DNA of 64,000 bases from Flavisolibacter tropicus (GTDB lineage: Bacteria > Bacteroidota > Bacteroidia > Chitinophagales > Chitinophagaceae): positions 2,170,001-2,234,000 of the forward strand of contig NZ_CP011390.1 in assembly GCF_001644645.1 (NCBI RefSeq), read 5' to 3'. The first letter of the stretch is position 1. Every line of letters starts with the position of its first letter. The notes under the pieces are model-generated. The model saw nothing but the letters and a program-made list of their open reading frames with translations, had not been told where the DNA came from and did no database searches. Position numbers and translations under genes: made by a program. Positions 1 through 7,066 of this stretch are shown here, in pieces.

Positions 1-788
1 AAGGCATTTTTAATCAGTAGAGGGGTTAAAGGGCTTTGGATTATCTCTTCTCCAATGGCACGAAGATAATCTCTAGTAAAAGCTACATTTTGTTCTATAA
101 AACACCCTTCTAATTTCATGACCTGCGTTTTCAAGAATGAAAAGCTATATAAATAGTGCGGTAATAATTCTTTAAGGTGAACACTATTGTCCGAAATAAT
201 CTCTTCAAAGAATTTGATCGGCATAAATTCTACTCTGCTCAATTGCTCATTTTTGGCGGCCATTCGGGATTGAATGCCTATCAAAAAGATTCGCTCACCC
301 TCAATAAAAAAAATTCCACCACCTGATTGCCCTACAATTTCGTCATAGTTTGCATTCCCACCTACGACTGCTTCAATATATCCATGCTCGCCAGTTTGGA
401 CAACCTCAATGTCGTTTAAACGAAGTTGGTAGGTTTTGTCACTGCGCACTTCTGGGTATCCGGCTAGTTTCAATGTTTTGCTGAAACTAACAGGATCGTT
501 AATTATCAAGAGCTGCAGACCCTTTTCTGCAAATTTGACCTTAATAATCGCTGCATCTTTATTTGGGTCTTTATGAATAAATGGCTGCTCTATAACTTCA
601 AGAGCCACCTCAACTAAATGTCCGTGGTCATCTAAATAATGAGCAGCCACCTGCACAGTTTGATTCGAAATAAGATTATGCTTACACGTAAGAACGTATA
701 GATAGTCGGTTGTTGCGCCATTGAAAAGGCAACCGCTACCGTTATTCACCATAACAGTGAAGTGGGCCAAGGTATCGTTATTAATCAC
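1..788 (-). CDS. Trypsin-like serine protease domain protein, partial (runs off left edge)
   Basis: Reading leftward from GTG at 788 gives an open frame of about 262 codons to the window edge. It shows the three landmarks of a chymotrypsin-fold protease: a histidine in LTCKHNL (about residue 37), an aspartate in DPNKDAAIIKV and the nucleophile in GQSGGGIF. The GTG overlaps the stop codon of the upstream metallo-beta-lactamase gene, so the two are translationally coupled; an internal ATG at 752 is an alternative start. There is no signal peptide, so it is probably cytoplasmic. Cytoplasmic trypsin-like domains coupled to MBL proteins occur in AVAST (Avs) type defence operons, where the protease is fused to a STAND NTPase. 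Any such fusion would lie outside this window, so the Avs assignment is inference. Confidence 0.75.
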   Translation of the reverse strand, partial: MINNDTLAHFTVMVNNGSGCLFNGATTDYLYVLTCKHNLISNQTVQVAAHYLDDHGHLVEVALEVIEQPFIHKDPNKDAAIIKVKFAEKGLQLLIINDPVSFSKTLKLAGYPEVRSDKTYQLRLNDIEVVQTGEHGYIEAVVGGNANYDEIVGQSGGGIFFIEGERIFLIGIQSRMAAKNEQLSRVEFMPIKFFEEIISDNSVHLKELLPHYLYSFSFLKTQVMKLEGCFIEQNVAFTRDYLRAIGEEIIQSPLTPLLIKNA

Positions 789-1860
789 AATTAAAATTTA
801 GTTCTGAAACTTCACCAACTAAAAACTGGTTTGAATCACAGTCTGACTTTGTGAAAATCTTTGCTGTTAACTCAGGGTAATTAAAGAGAATTTTTGGGTT
901 GTTACAGCAACCAATTATTCTAGCCAAGCATTGCTTGTCAGGTAAGTTGTGAATTTGTCCATTTGAACTGATGATAAAGACAGAGCTATCTAAGATCTTT
1001 AGAAGCTCCTTAGAAGTGTTAAACTTGCTACCGTGATGGCTGACTTTTACAAACTCAGCGGTGAGCCTTTTAGTTGAATCGAAACCGAAATGTCTAAGAC
1101 CTTCTATAATAACACTTGGGTGGGCATCTGCAAGGAACAAGAAATTTTTTGTTCCATACGTTAGAATAAATGCAATTGAGCTGCCATTATGAACGGAATC
1201 ATCTTCTAAGAATTGATCGTCTTTAATGTGATCTGCAATTGATTTGGAGTAGTCATTGCTTTTAGATGTATTAAGGGATTGATCCTCGGACTTCCATTTA
1301 TTTAACAACAACTGAACTCTATCTTTCGAGGGTGAAAGAATTCTGAATGTTAAACCAAAAACAGTATGTTCCTGCTCTTGTAAAATTAGCCGCCTTTCCC
1401 AGAGCTGGTTTGTAGTAGCGTACGTTTCAAACGTTGCGCCTTGCCTGATACTTGTATTATTGTTATCTCTAATATTTAATACAATGTCAAAATCATCTTG
1501 TTGCTTTTGATGAATATACTCACTTATCAAACGACCACTATTAAACCAAATTTTACCTATCAATTTGGAAAAAGAAGGGTCCTGTTCAAACCATTTCAGC
1601 AACCCCCCAATATGATCGTCGTCAACGTGAGTTAAAATCAACAAATCAATCTTATGGTTGCAATCTACTTCATTGAGCTTTTTTAAATTCTCAATTTCAT
1701 GTCCTAAATCCCCAAATACGGCTTTACCTTTTTTATCTTTGGACTGATAGGTTGAGCCAATTCCTCCATCAATCAAAATATTTCTAGGTTTGCTTTCTTC
1801 GTCTATCAAAGTGATCCATATGGCATCTCCATTAGATGCTTTCAAAAACTTAACTTTCAT
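781..1860 (-). CDS. ComEC/Rec2-like metallo-beta-lactamase-fold hydrolase
   Basis: This 359-residue soluble protein has the MBL signature LTHVDDDHIGG (metal ligands H, D, D, H), an N-terminal GDAIWITLID strand leading to LIDGG, a late FLFLADAHP segment and the VSHHGSKFNTS motif typical of ComEC/Rec2-type MBL domains. It lacks membrane segments, so it is a stand-alone hydrolase rather than a DNA uptake channel. It overlaps the start of the trypsin-like gene by a few bases, which indicates one operon. In defence contexts such MBL proteins act as nucleic-acid-cleaving or regulatory effectors, but the substrate here cannot be read from sequence. The ATG at 1860 is the natural start. Confidence 0.85.
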   Translation of the reverse strand: MKVKFLKASNGDAIWITLIDEESKPRNILIDGGIGSTYQSKDKKGKAVFGDLGHEIENLKKLNEVDCNHKIDLLILTHVDDDHIGGLLKWFEQDPSFSKLIGKIWFNSGRLISEYIHQKQQDDFDIVLNIRDNNNTSIRQGATFETYATTNQLWERRLILQEQEHTVFGLTFRILSPSKDRVQLLLNKWKSEDQSLNTSKSNDYSKSIADHIKDDQFLEDDSVHNGSSIAFILTYGTKNFLFLADAHPSVIIEGLRHFGFDSTKRLTAEFVKVSHHGSKFNTSKELLKILDSSVFIISSNGQIHNLPDKQCLARIIGCCNNPKILFNYPELTAKIFTKSDCDSNQFLVGEVSELNFNCD

Positions 1861-2643
1861 AAGTACATAGCAGTCTTTTGGTAAAAATTGAGCAAATCTT
1901 TAATATGAGGTCTGTAAAACACAGCCTGCATTTTGTCAATTTGTCTGATAGCAAATTTAAAAAAAGTTTATATACTCTAGATATGAGTGGCGAGACCCGT
2001 CAAATGTATCGCTTAACTTTTACAGGTTTTTGTCTGGATTTCGATTGAACTCAATTGCTCTTTTGTATCTTTTCAATTATCTGCTGGTGTTAGTATTCCA
2101 ATCCGGGATTTTACAATATAGGGCTACAAACACGTTTCCTGACTAAATACTGAGGCTTTTGTCAAATGTTAGTAATATAGACACACCTATCCTTTAATTC
2201 GTTTTCACTTCAATCTCTGGCTGCACATCGGGGTTATTCAGTATAAGGAAGCCAAGCAATTTTGTGTTAACCTCCCTTTCAATAAACCTACTTCGATTTA
2301 CAAGTAATTAGGGAGGATGCCCGTTACCGTTTATCGCACAGTGGTTCGAAGACCTTTCTTTGGCAAGACAAGGAGCCATTTCGCTATGTCTTCTTAGATT
2401 CAACTTTATTTAGTTTCATGAAATATTCCTGATGACATTGATGCTTCATTTGTCTGAACGCGGAGTACCGTACCTTTTGAATATAATACCTTCAGTTAGT
2501 TTGCATTATCAGTCTGACTGGTGTTTGCGCTATGCGTCTACTAACTTAAACTTAGATTGAAAAAAGAACTATTCCAAAACCCTTTCATTTTTTGCTACTC
2601 TAATTAAGACTAAGCCTTTGCCCCAAATATTACACCGGCGTTA

Positions 2644-2661
2644 TATTATTTAGAAATAATA
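2644..2661. promoter_or_regulatory. Perfect 18-bp palindrome, putative operator (site 1)
   Basis: The sequence is TATTATTTAGAAATAATA: two perfect 8-base arms around AG. The left half is repeated 10 bp downstream (TATTATTTAG at 2673). The same palindrome with a TG centre occurs at 40482 upstream of the large defence operon. It lies about 280 bp upstream of the XRE-family gene, a likely candidate for the protein that binds it. Confidence 0.6.
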
Positions 2662-2807
2662 AATATGAATACTATTATTTAGATACCAAAGAGTTATAAA
2701 AAATGCAGGTTTTTAATTGAACGTTTTATATATCATTTATTGCAGTCAAAAGCATATCTACTCCCTTATAATTACTCTGGCAATCTGACAACTATATATC
2801 CATGTAG

Positions 2808-2841
2808 TATTATTTGCGAATAATATGATTACCGAATAATA
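2808..2841. promoter_or_regulatory. Second operator-like palindrome with overlapping degenerate copy (sites 2 and 3)
   Basis: TATTATTTGCGAATAATA at 2808-2825 matches the 18-bp palindrome with one mismatched pair. An overlapping degenerate copy, TATGATTACCGAATAATA, follows at 2824-2841. Both sit 50-115 bp upstream of the promoter of the XRE-ImmA/IrrE gene, a position compatible with autoregulation. Confidence 0.55.
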
Positions 2842-2890
2842 AATATTAACATCGTAAACTTAAACTGTGCATAAATATCCAACTAGTTTA

Positions 2891-2922
2891 CTTGCATGTG
2901 CTACCGCAGAGGTATATCTTTG
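2891..2922 (+). promoter_or_regulatory. Bacteroidota-type promoter of the XRE-ImmA/IrrE gene
   Basis: CTTG (-33 region, 2891-2894) is followed after 20 bp by TATCTTTG (2915-2922), which matches the Bacteroidota primary sigma factor consensus TTTG-N19-21-TAnnTTTG. The start codon at 2944 lies about 20 bases further on, implying a short leader. Confidence 0.6.
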
Positions 2923-2943
2923 GATTCACAAATTAGATAAATT

Positions 2944-3993
2944 ATGACCGTAGGACTTTCTGAAAGAATAAAAGCAGCCAGACTGAGGGCCGGTTTATCT
3001 ATGGAGGATTTGGCCAAATTGCTCAACCTTTCCAAACAGAGCGTCTACAAATTTGAAAAAGACCAGCTTACACCGAATCCTGAGGTATTACACAATATAG
3101 CCTTATACTTAAATATTCCGATTAACGAGTTGTTTTCAAAAGAAAAACGGCTCGAGCAGGTATCGTTTCGCTCCGGAGTGGAAGAAGCCATGATTAAGCT
3201 TTCTAGTATTGAAGATGAAGTTATAGAAGAAATGGAGCTTACGACAGAGTTGGAAGCACTAACTAAGGATACAATTGTTTTTGACAATCCGCTTAAGCAT
3301 TGGCAGATTAAGGATCTTTCCGATGTAGAAAGAGCGGCTGCAGAAGTCCGATTGCAATGGCAATTAGGCTTTGCTCCTATTTCAAACATTGTAGGGGTTT
3401 TGGAGAACAAAGGCATTTGCGTGGTAGAAAAGAACAGCCAGTACGACTATGAAGGTTTTTCCGCTTTTTACCAGGGCAAACCCATTATTGTTTTAAACAC
3501 CAAAACTCAGGAGATTACTCGTAAGCGCTTTACGGCCCTTCATGAATTGGGTCACATCCTTTTGGGCTCTATTGTCGTTGAATCATTGAAAGACAATATT
3601 GAGCAAATCTGTGACACTTTCGCAGGTGCCCTTCTTTTACCGGAACAGGTATTGAAGCAATTTTGGAAAGGCCGTACCAAGTTTTTGATGCAGGACTTTA
3701 TTTCCCTTAAAGAAACCTTTGGCATTTCCATACAGGCTATCTGGCGAAGAGCCGTGCATTTGAAGCTGCTTTCCTGGGAAAGTTTGCATAAATGGAAAGA
3801 GGCTTATCAAGCTCAACCTAATTATGGAAATTACATGGGCAGCGAAAGTCCGAGGCGCCTTGAGTTACTTATGCTAAAATGCCTGGCCAACGGTAAAATA
3901 ACATATGATCAAGGAATTGAAAAAGTAAAAGGGCTGAAGAATAACTTAGATAAAACGCTATTAGTAAACTTAAAATATAGCTTATCGATATAA
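2944..3993 (+). CDS. XRE-family regulator with ImmA/IrrE metallopeptidase domain
   Basis: The 349-residue protein begins with a helix-turn-helix of the XRE/Cro type (residues 5-62, AGLSMEDLAKLLNLSKQSVY). After a linker comes a zincin domain with TALHELGHILLG (HExxH at 200-204) and a downstream glutamate near ICDTFAGALLLP. The arrangement matches ImmA/IrrE-type regulators, which control mobile elements or stress genes and can be inactivated or activated by cleavage of a DNA-binding partner. Here both domains are in one chain. It stands alone behind its own promoter and three palindromic sites, so autoregulation is likely. The palindrome recurs upstream of the helicase/methyltransferase operon, making that operon a candidate target (inference). 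Confidence 0.88.
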   Translation: MTVGLSERIKAARLRAGLSMEDLAKLLNLSKQSVYKFEKDQLTPNPEVLHNIALYLNIPINELFSKEKRLEQVSFRSGVEEAMIKLSSIEDEVIEEMELTTELEALTKDTIVFDNPLKHWQIKDLSDVERAAAEVRLQWQLGFAPISNIVGVLENKGICVVEKNSQYDYEGFSAFYQGKPIIVLNTKTQEITRKRFTALHELGHILLGSIVVESLKDNIEQICDTFAGALLLPEQVLKQFWKGRTKFLMQDFISLKETFGISIQAIWRRAVHLKLLSWESLHKWKEAYQAQPNYGNYMGSESPRRLELLMLKCLANGKITYDQGIEKVKGLKNNLDKTLLVNLKYSLSI

Positions 3994-4002
3994 AAATAAA
4001 TA

Positions 4003-4148
4003 CCAGATAGAAAGCCTACCCGGTATTGTATTTTCAAGAAGAGAATTCAGGCTTACTCCCTGACTCACTACTTAGAATTCGCACCTCAAAAGTAAGACCT
4101 CTTCTTGAATTTACAATACCTCCCCTAGCCATCAGGCTTCCTATCTGG
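4003..4148. repeat. 146-bp rod-like imperfect inverted repeat, possible structured RNA
   Basis: The outer arms CCAGATAG and CTATCTGG are perfect complements. Inside them AAAGCCT pairs with AGGCTTC apart from one mismatch. After an internal loop GGTATTGTA and TTCAAGAAG pair with CTTCTTGAA and TACAATACC across a 2x2 mismatch, and AGGCTTAC pairs with GTAAGACCT with one bulge. The apical loop is about 30 bases and contains a second copy of GAATTC. The element starts 10 bp after the XRE gene stop codon. It has no coding potential. It may be a transcribed RNA, an elaborate terminator, or a relic of a palindromic mobile element; the sequence alone does not decide. Confidence 0.7.
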
Positions 4149-4249
4149 AATTGTTAACAATAAAATAGAGTCAAGTAAACAAGAAAGCACACCATCCGGT
4201 ACTCGGATTGGACATGCCCTTGGTATGTCTAAGAGAGTAACTAATCGAA

Positions 4250-4276
4250 GGAGGCTTTAGAGAAACTACAGCCTCC
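4250..4276. repeat. Small stem-loop in the intergenic region
   Basis: GGAGGCT and AGCCTCC form a 7-bp stem around a 13-base loop, about 35 bp before the small gene at 4313. No strong U-tract follows, so a terminator role is doubtful; it may be a leader structure. Confidence 0.4.
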
Positions 4277-4312
4277 AGGAAATCTATTTTAATCATTCAA
4301 CAATTCGTTTTT

Positions 4313-4453
4313 ATGAAAACAAATAAAGTAACCCTATGCAGTAAGGGGACATGCATGACTGTGTACGGCAAAGAAGCCGAACTACTCTCTGGCATAGCCC
4401 TATTTACCCTGGTTTGCATAGCTCTTAGAGCAGTAATAAAATTAATCGATTAA
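4313..4453 (+). CDS. Small membrane protein, 46 residues
   Basis: An ATG-initiated frame encodes a 46-residue peptide with a polar, cysteine-containing N-terminus (TLCSKGTCMTVYGKEAE) and one C-terminal hydrophobic helix (LLSGIALFTLVCIALRAVI). Two cysteines four residues apart precede the helix. It lies in the same direction as the YegP-like gene 45 bp downstream. I recognise no named family. The composition looks like a real single-pass membrane peptide, but a chance frame cannot be excluded at this length. Confidence 0.45.
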   Translation: MKTNKVTLCSKGTCMTVYGKEAELLSGIALFTLVCIALRAVIKLID

Positions 4454-4498
4454 TCTGGAAGACAGCTCTATTGCCGTCTTCTAACTAAATTTTAAAAA

Positions 4499-4852
4499 GT
4501 GAATAATCCCAAGTTTCAAATATTTAAAAGCAATACGAATAATCAGTACTACTATAACCTAAAAGCCGCAAATGGTGAAAAGGTCTTAAGTAGCGAAGGC
4601 TATACCACAAAACAAGCTTGTATCAATGGCATTGCATCAGTAAAGGTCAATGCCCCTTACGACAGCCGCTATGAACGCAAGAATGGCTACTCCAATTACA
4701 CTTTTAATTTGAAAAGTGCTAATGGTGAGATCATCGGCCGCAGCGAAAATTATACGAGTGAATCTGGTAGAGAAAATGGTATTGCAGTTGTAAAACGTGA
4801 TGCACCTCTAGCACCGGTTGAAGATCTATCACTCACGGGTACATATTCTTAA
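4499..4852 (+). CDS. YegP-family protein (two DUF1508 repeats)
   Basis: The 117-residue protein consists of two tandem DUF1508/YegP units, each with the pattern F-x-I/L-K-S-x-N-x-(Q/Y)-Y-x-F/Y-N-L-K-(A/S)-A-N-G-E followed by SExYxxxxxxxNGIxxVKxxAP (residues about 5-55 and 59-107). The family is small, cytoplasmic and uncharacterised, with a beta-rich fold, and is widespread in Bacteroidota. The start is GTG at 4499; no in-frame ATG precedes the first repeat. It lies between two very small genes in the same direction. Confidence 0.85.
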   Translation: MNNPKFQIFKSNTNNQYYYNLKAANGEKVLSSEGYTTKQACINGIASVKVNAPYDSRYERKNGYSNYTFNLKSANGEIIGRSENYTSESGRENGIAVVKRDAPLAPVEDLSLTGTYS

Positions 4853-4872
4853 TTTATTAAAACATCCTTTTT

Positions 4873-5016
4873 ATGTCCAAAGGAAAATCATCAAGGAGTA
4901 GTTATCGTAGCGCAGTAACTGGCCGCTATGTAAAACCGTCCTATGCCAAATCACATCCAAATACGACGGTTAAGGAAACAAACAAGCCTAACTCTTCTAC
5001 TAAAAAGAAAAGTTAG
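4873..5016 (+). CDS. Small basic conserved protein, 47 residues
   Basis: An ATG-initiated frame 21 bp after the YegP-like gene encodes a Ser/Lys-rich 47-residue protein containing SAVTGRYVKPSYAKSHPNTT. It resembles the short conserved proteins with an S-A-x-T-G-R-(Y/F)-V-x-x-x-Y-A-x-x-H-P-x-T-T core common in many bacterial genomes; their function is unknown. A strong terminator hairpin starts 9 bases after the stop codon, supporting a real transcription unit that ends here. Confidence 0.6.
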   Translation: MSKGKSSRSSYRSAVTGRYVKPSYAKSHPNTTVKETNKPNSSTKKKS

Positions 5017-5024
5017 TCAAATCT

Positions 5025-5057
5025 ACAAGACCGCATAAGCGGTCTTGTTTACTTTTC
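5025..5057 (+). terminator. Rho-independent terminator
   Basis: ACAAGACCGC and GCGGTCTTGT form a perfect 10-bp stem around ATAA, followed by TTTACTTTT. It closes the YegP and small-protein transcription unit and insulates it from the SMC operon downstream. Confidence 0.85.
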
Positions 5058-5065
5058 CTATGATT

Positions 5066-5157
5066 AAAAATGAATAATAGTATTCCAAACTCGCTCAGGC
5101 AATGATTGATTATCCTGAAAGTTTGGAGATGGTAAATAGTACTATTCTTCATTTTTT
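5066..5157. repeat. 92-bp imperfect inverted repeat upstream of the Wadjet operon
   Basis: AAAAATGAATAATAGTA at the left pairs with TACTATTCTTCATTTTT at the right with one mismatch. Further in, CCAAACT pairs with AGTTTGG and TCAGG with CCTGA around a 14-base loop; one side has an extra unpaired stretch of about 12 bases. The element ends about 115 bp before the start of the kleisin gene. It could be a leader RNA structure, an operator region or a remnant of a palindromic element. Confidence 0.6.
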
Positions 5158-5274
5158 AAACATTACCAATATGACAGATTTGACTAAGTACTTTCTTTAG
5201 CTTATGTTAGCAAGTCTACTCAACTTTTAAACCTATAAATATTTTGCGTCCAACTACAAAAGAAGGACACCCCT

Positions 5275-6501
5275 ATGTCCATTAGACTTTCTATAAAAGA
5301 ATTACTAAAACTACTGCACCAAAACAGTGACTTGATCGACCTTCTTTTCGGAAAAAAGGAATCCATCCTGACTTCCGAAATCCTGGCTCGGGAAGAGGTT
5401 ACATTGGACAAGATGGAGTATTTGATCAATTCGGGAATCATTCATGAAAACAACGGATACGTTAGCTTGGACGAGCGGCTCTCTACTTTCTTTTTAGACT
5501 TTTTGGAAATAGGAGAAATTTCAATTGGCTTTATTGATGACAACGTACAAGCTCTTAATGAGAATTTAAATTATTACCGCCAAGAGCAAAATCCCAAGTA
5601 TGTCAAAAAGATAAAAAACACGCTACAAAAGATTATTTCGATTACTCATCGAGAAATCATAAAGCTCCAAAAAGCCATTGATGATACGTACCGCAATGAA
5701 GCGAACTACAGCATCAAAATGCAGCGGCTTGAAAGTTTTAAAATCAAAAGAGACACTATTATTGATCTTATAGAAGAAACTGAAAAGATCTATCAAGAAT
5801 CCAAAGGTCTTTTGGTAAGCATAGTTGACGCAGAATTATCTTCCCTGCTCCATTCCTTGCGATTTAGTTTAAAATCTGACAAGGATTACCTAATCGAAAT
5901 CCAAAATAAAATCCTTGAATACATCAACCGCGTCCGGGAACAGCAAGTGCTCTTTCAAAAGTGCCAATACTTAAAGGAGTTAAAAAACCGAGGCGAGCTC
6001 CACCACCAGACCAACTTCAAAGCTGTATTAGAAAGAGAAAACCTTCTTTTATTTGAAAAAAGACAGGTGCTGAAGCCAAGAATATCCCTTGAGTATCTCC
6101 GGACAGACGAGGGTTCTAAGGTTTTAGCCAAAGTCGCTGAGCGGCTAAAATTGCAGCAGGCAAAGCCAATCCAGGATTCCCTACATAAAACCATTGATCT
6201 TGAGGAAGCTGCTCCAGAAAAGGCACTTAAAATCAATATCAACAGCTTGGTAAAGAAATTTGCTGAGAGCAATAGCAACCTATTTGAGTTCCTTGTCCGC
6301 TTTCCTTACCCCGAAGCGCTTGGAACCATCACACTAGAAGACAAGCTCCGGCTATTTATTGAAATTGTCATGGATTACGATGACGCTTTGGTTATTAACC
6401 ATGACTTTGACCATTATGAATTTATCAATGTAAACGGGCAAAAACAAAAGATTGGTTTTGCATTGGTTTATGCCAAACAAGATGTTTATGAACCTGCATA
6501 A
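5275..6501 (+). CDS. jetA: Wadjet JetA-like kleisin subunit (MukF-like)
   Basis: This 408-residue protein is first in a four-gene cluster with the A-B-C-D order of Wadjet systems. Its N-terminal 75 residues look like a winged-helix fold; the centre is long, charged and helical (about residues 90-300). The C-terminal 100 residues (from SLVKKFAESNSNLFEFLVRF) would form the second globular contact. In Wadjet, JetA is the kleisin that bridges the two SMC heads and binds JetB; the complex extrudes loops on small circular DNA and cleaves it. The assignment rests on position, size and architecture rather than on a diagnostic motif. The gene overlaps the next one. Confidence 0.75.
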   Translation: MSIRLSIKELLKLLHQNSDLIDLLFGKKESILTSEILAREEVTLDKMEYLINSGIIHENNGYVSLDERLSTFFLDFLEIGEISIGFIDDNVQALNENLNYYRQEQNPKYVKKIKNTLQKIISITHREIIKLQKAIDDTYRNEANYSIKMQRLESFKIKRDTIIDLIEETEKIYQESKGLLVSIVDAELSSLLHSLRFSLKSDKDYLIEIQNKILEYINRVREQQVLFQKCQYLKELKNRGELHHQTNFKAVLERENLLLFEKRQVLKPRISLEYLRTDEGSKVLAKVAERLKLQQAKPIQDSLHKTIDLEEAAPEKALKININSLVKKFAESNSNLFEFLVRFPYPEALGTITLEDKLRLFIEIVMDYDDALVINHDFDHYEFINVNGQKQKIGFALVYAKQDVYEPA

Positions 6502-7066
6502 AGAGTACACCACCGAAATCTTTCAGCTTCTAAGTAAAGGCAACTTTATATCATCAAATGCCTCAAAAGACCACGCAGGTAAACTCTACCGCTACATCAG
6601 TGAGGAAGACCACTTTGAACGGCTAAAAGCCTACTTCGCACTGATCAACCTTAGCTTGGAATGCGGTAATGGCTATTATTATTTTAGCCAGATCAGCGAA
6701 AAAGAGACACTAAGGGAAGAAAAGATCCTAAAATTTGAACGCTATATAGACATACTCGACCTTTTCACCTCCCTGGAGAACCCTCCATTTGTAGGGACCA
6801 GATACACAATCACCGAAATAGCACAGGAATGCCTGGGTAATCCCATGCAAAAAGAAAAGCTCGAAGAAATCCGAATTGGCGGCAACAAAGCCAATATAAC
6901 GGACAAGCTGCGGGAGATTTTGGATTTCTTGACCGCTGATACCTTTTTGGAATTGGAAGACGAAGAAACAGAGACTTATAAGGTTTTGGATTCCTTTAAT
7001 TATTTACTTGAAATTATTAAGCAGATCGAAATTTATGGAGAGCAAGCACTTTCGGCAACTGAATAA
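6482..7066 (+). CDS. jetB: Wadjet JetB-like KITE subunit (MukE-like)
   Basis: About 195 residues, starting at the ATG at 6482 (or 6488), which overlaps the jetA stop by about 20 bases. A longer frame from 6452 would overlap jetA more and begins in jetA-coding sequence. The protein has the size and mixed helical, winged-helix character of JetB/MukE subunits, including a hydrophobic stretch near YRYISEEDHFERLKAYFALI and a C-terminal helix. It sits between kleisin and SMC genes, as JetB does. KITE subunits dimerise and bind the kleisin and DNA. It overlaps jetC by about 32 bases, which suggests translational coupling. Confidence 0.75.
   Translation: MFMNLHKEYTTEIFQLLSKGNFISSNASKDHAGKLYRYISEEDHFERLKAYFALINLSLECGNGYYYFSQISEKETLREEKILKFERYIDILDLFTSLENPPFVGTRYTITEIAQECLGNPMQKEKLEEIRIGGNKANITDKLREILDFLTADTFLELEDEETETYKVLDSFNYLLEIIKQIEIYGEQALSATE

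Larger units (their letters stand above)
1861..2943. other. 1.08-kb AT-rich intergenic region with operator-like palindromes
   Basis: I see no open frame of credible length on either strand. The stretch separates the leftward MBL-protease pair from the rightward XRE-ImmA/IrrE gene. Its right third (2640-2922) carries the palindromic sites and the promoter listed separately. The left part may hold the promoter of the MBL operon, but I could not identify one with confidence. Confidence 0.7.

Noticed and set aside
4003..4148. Integron attC site or retron msr-msd region
   Set aside because: The ends do not fit the attC core GTTRRRY, and no integron integrase or reverse transcriptase is present in the window.
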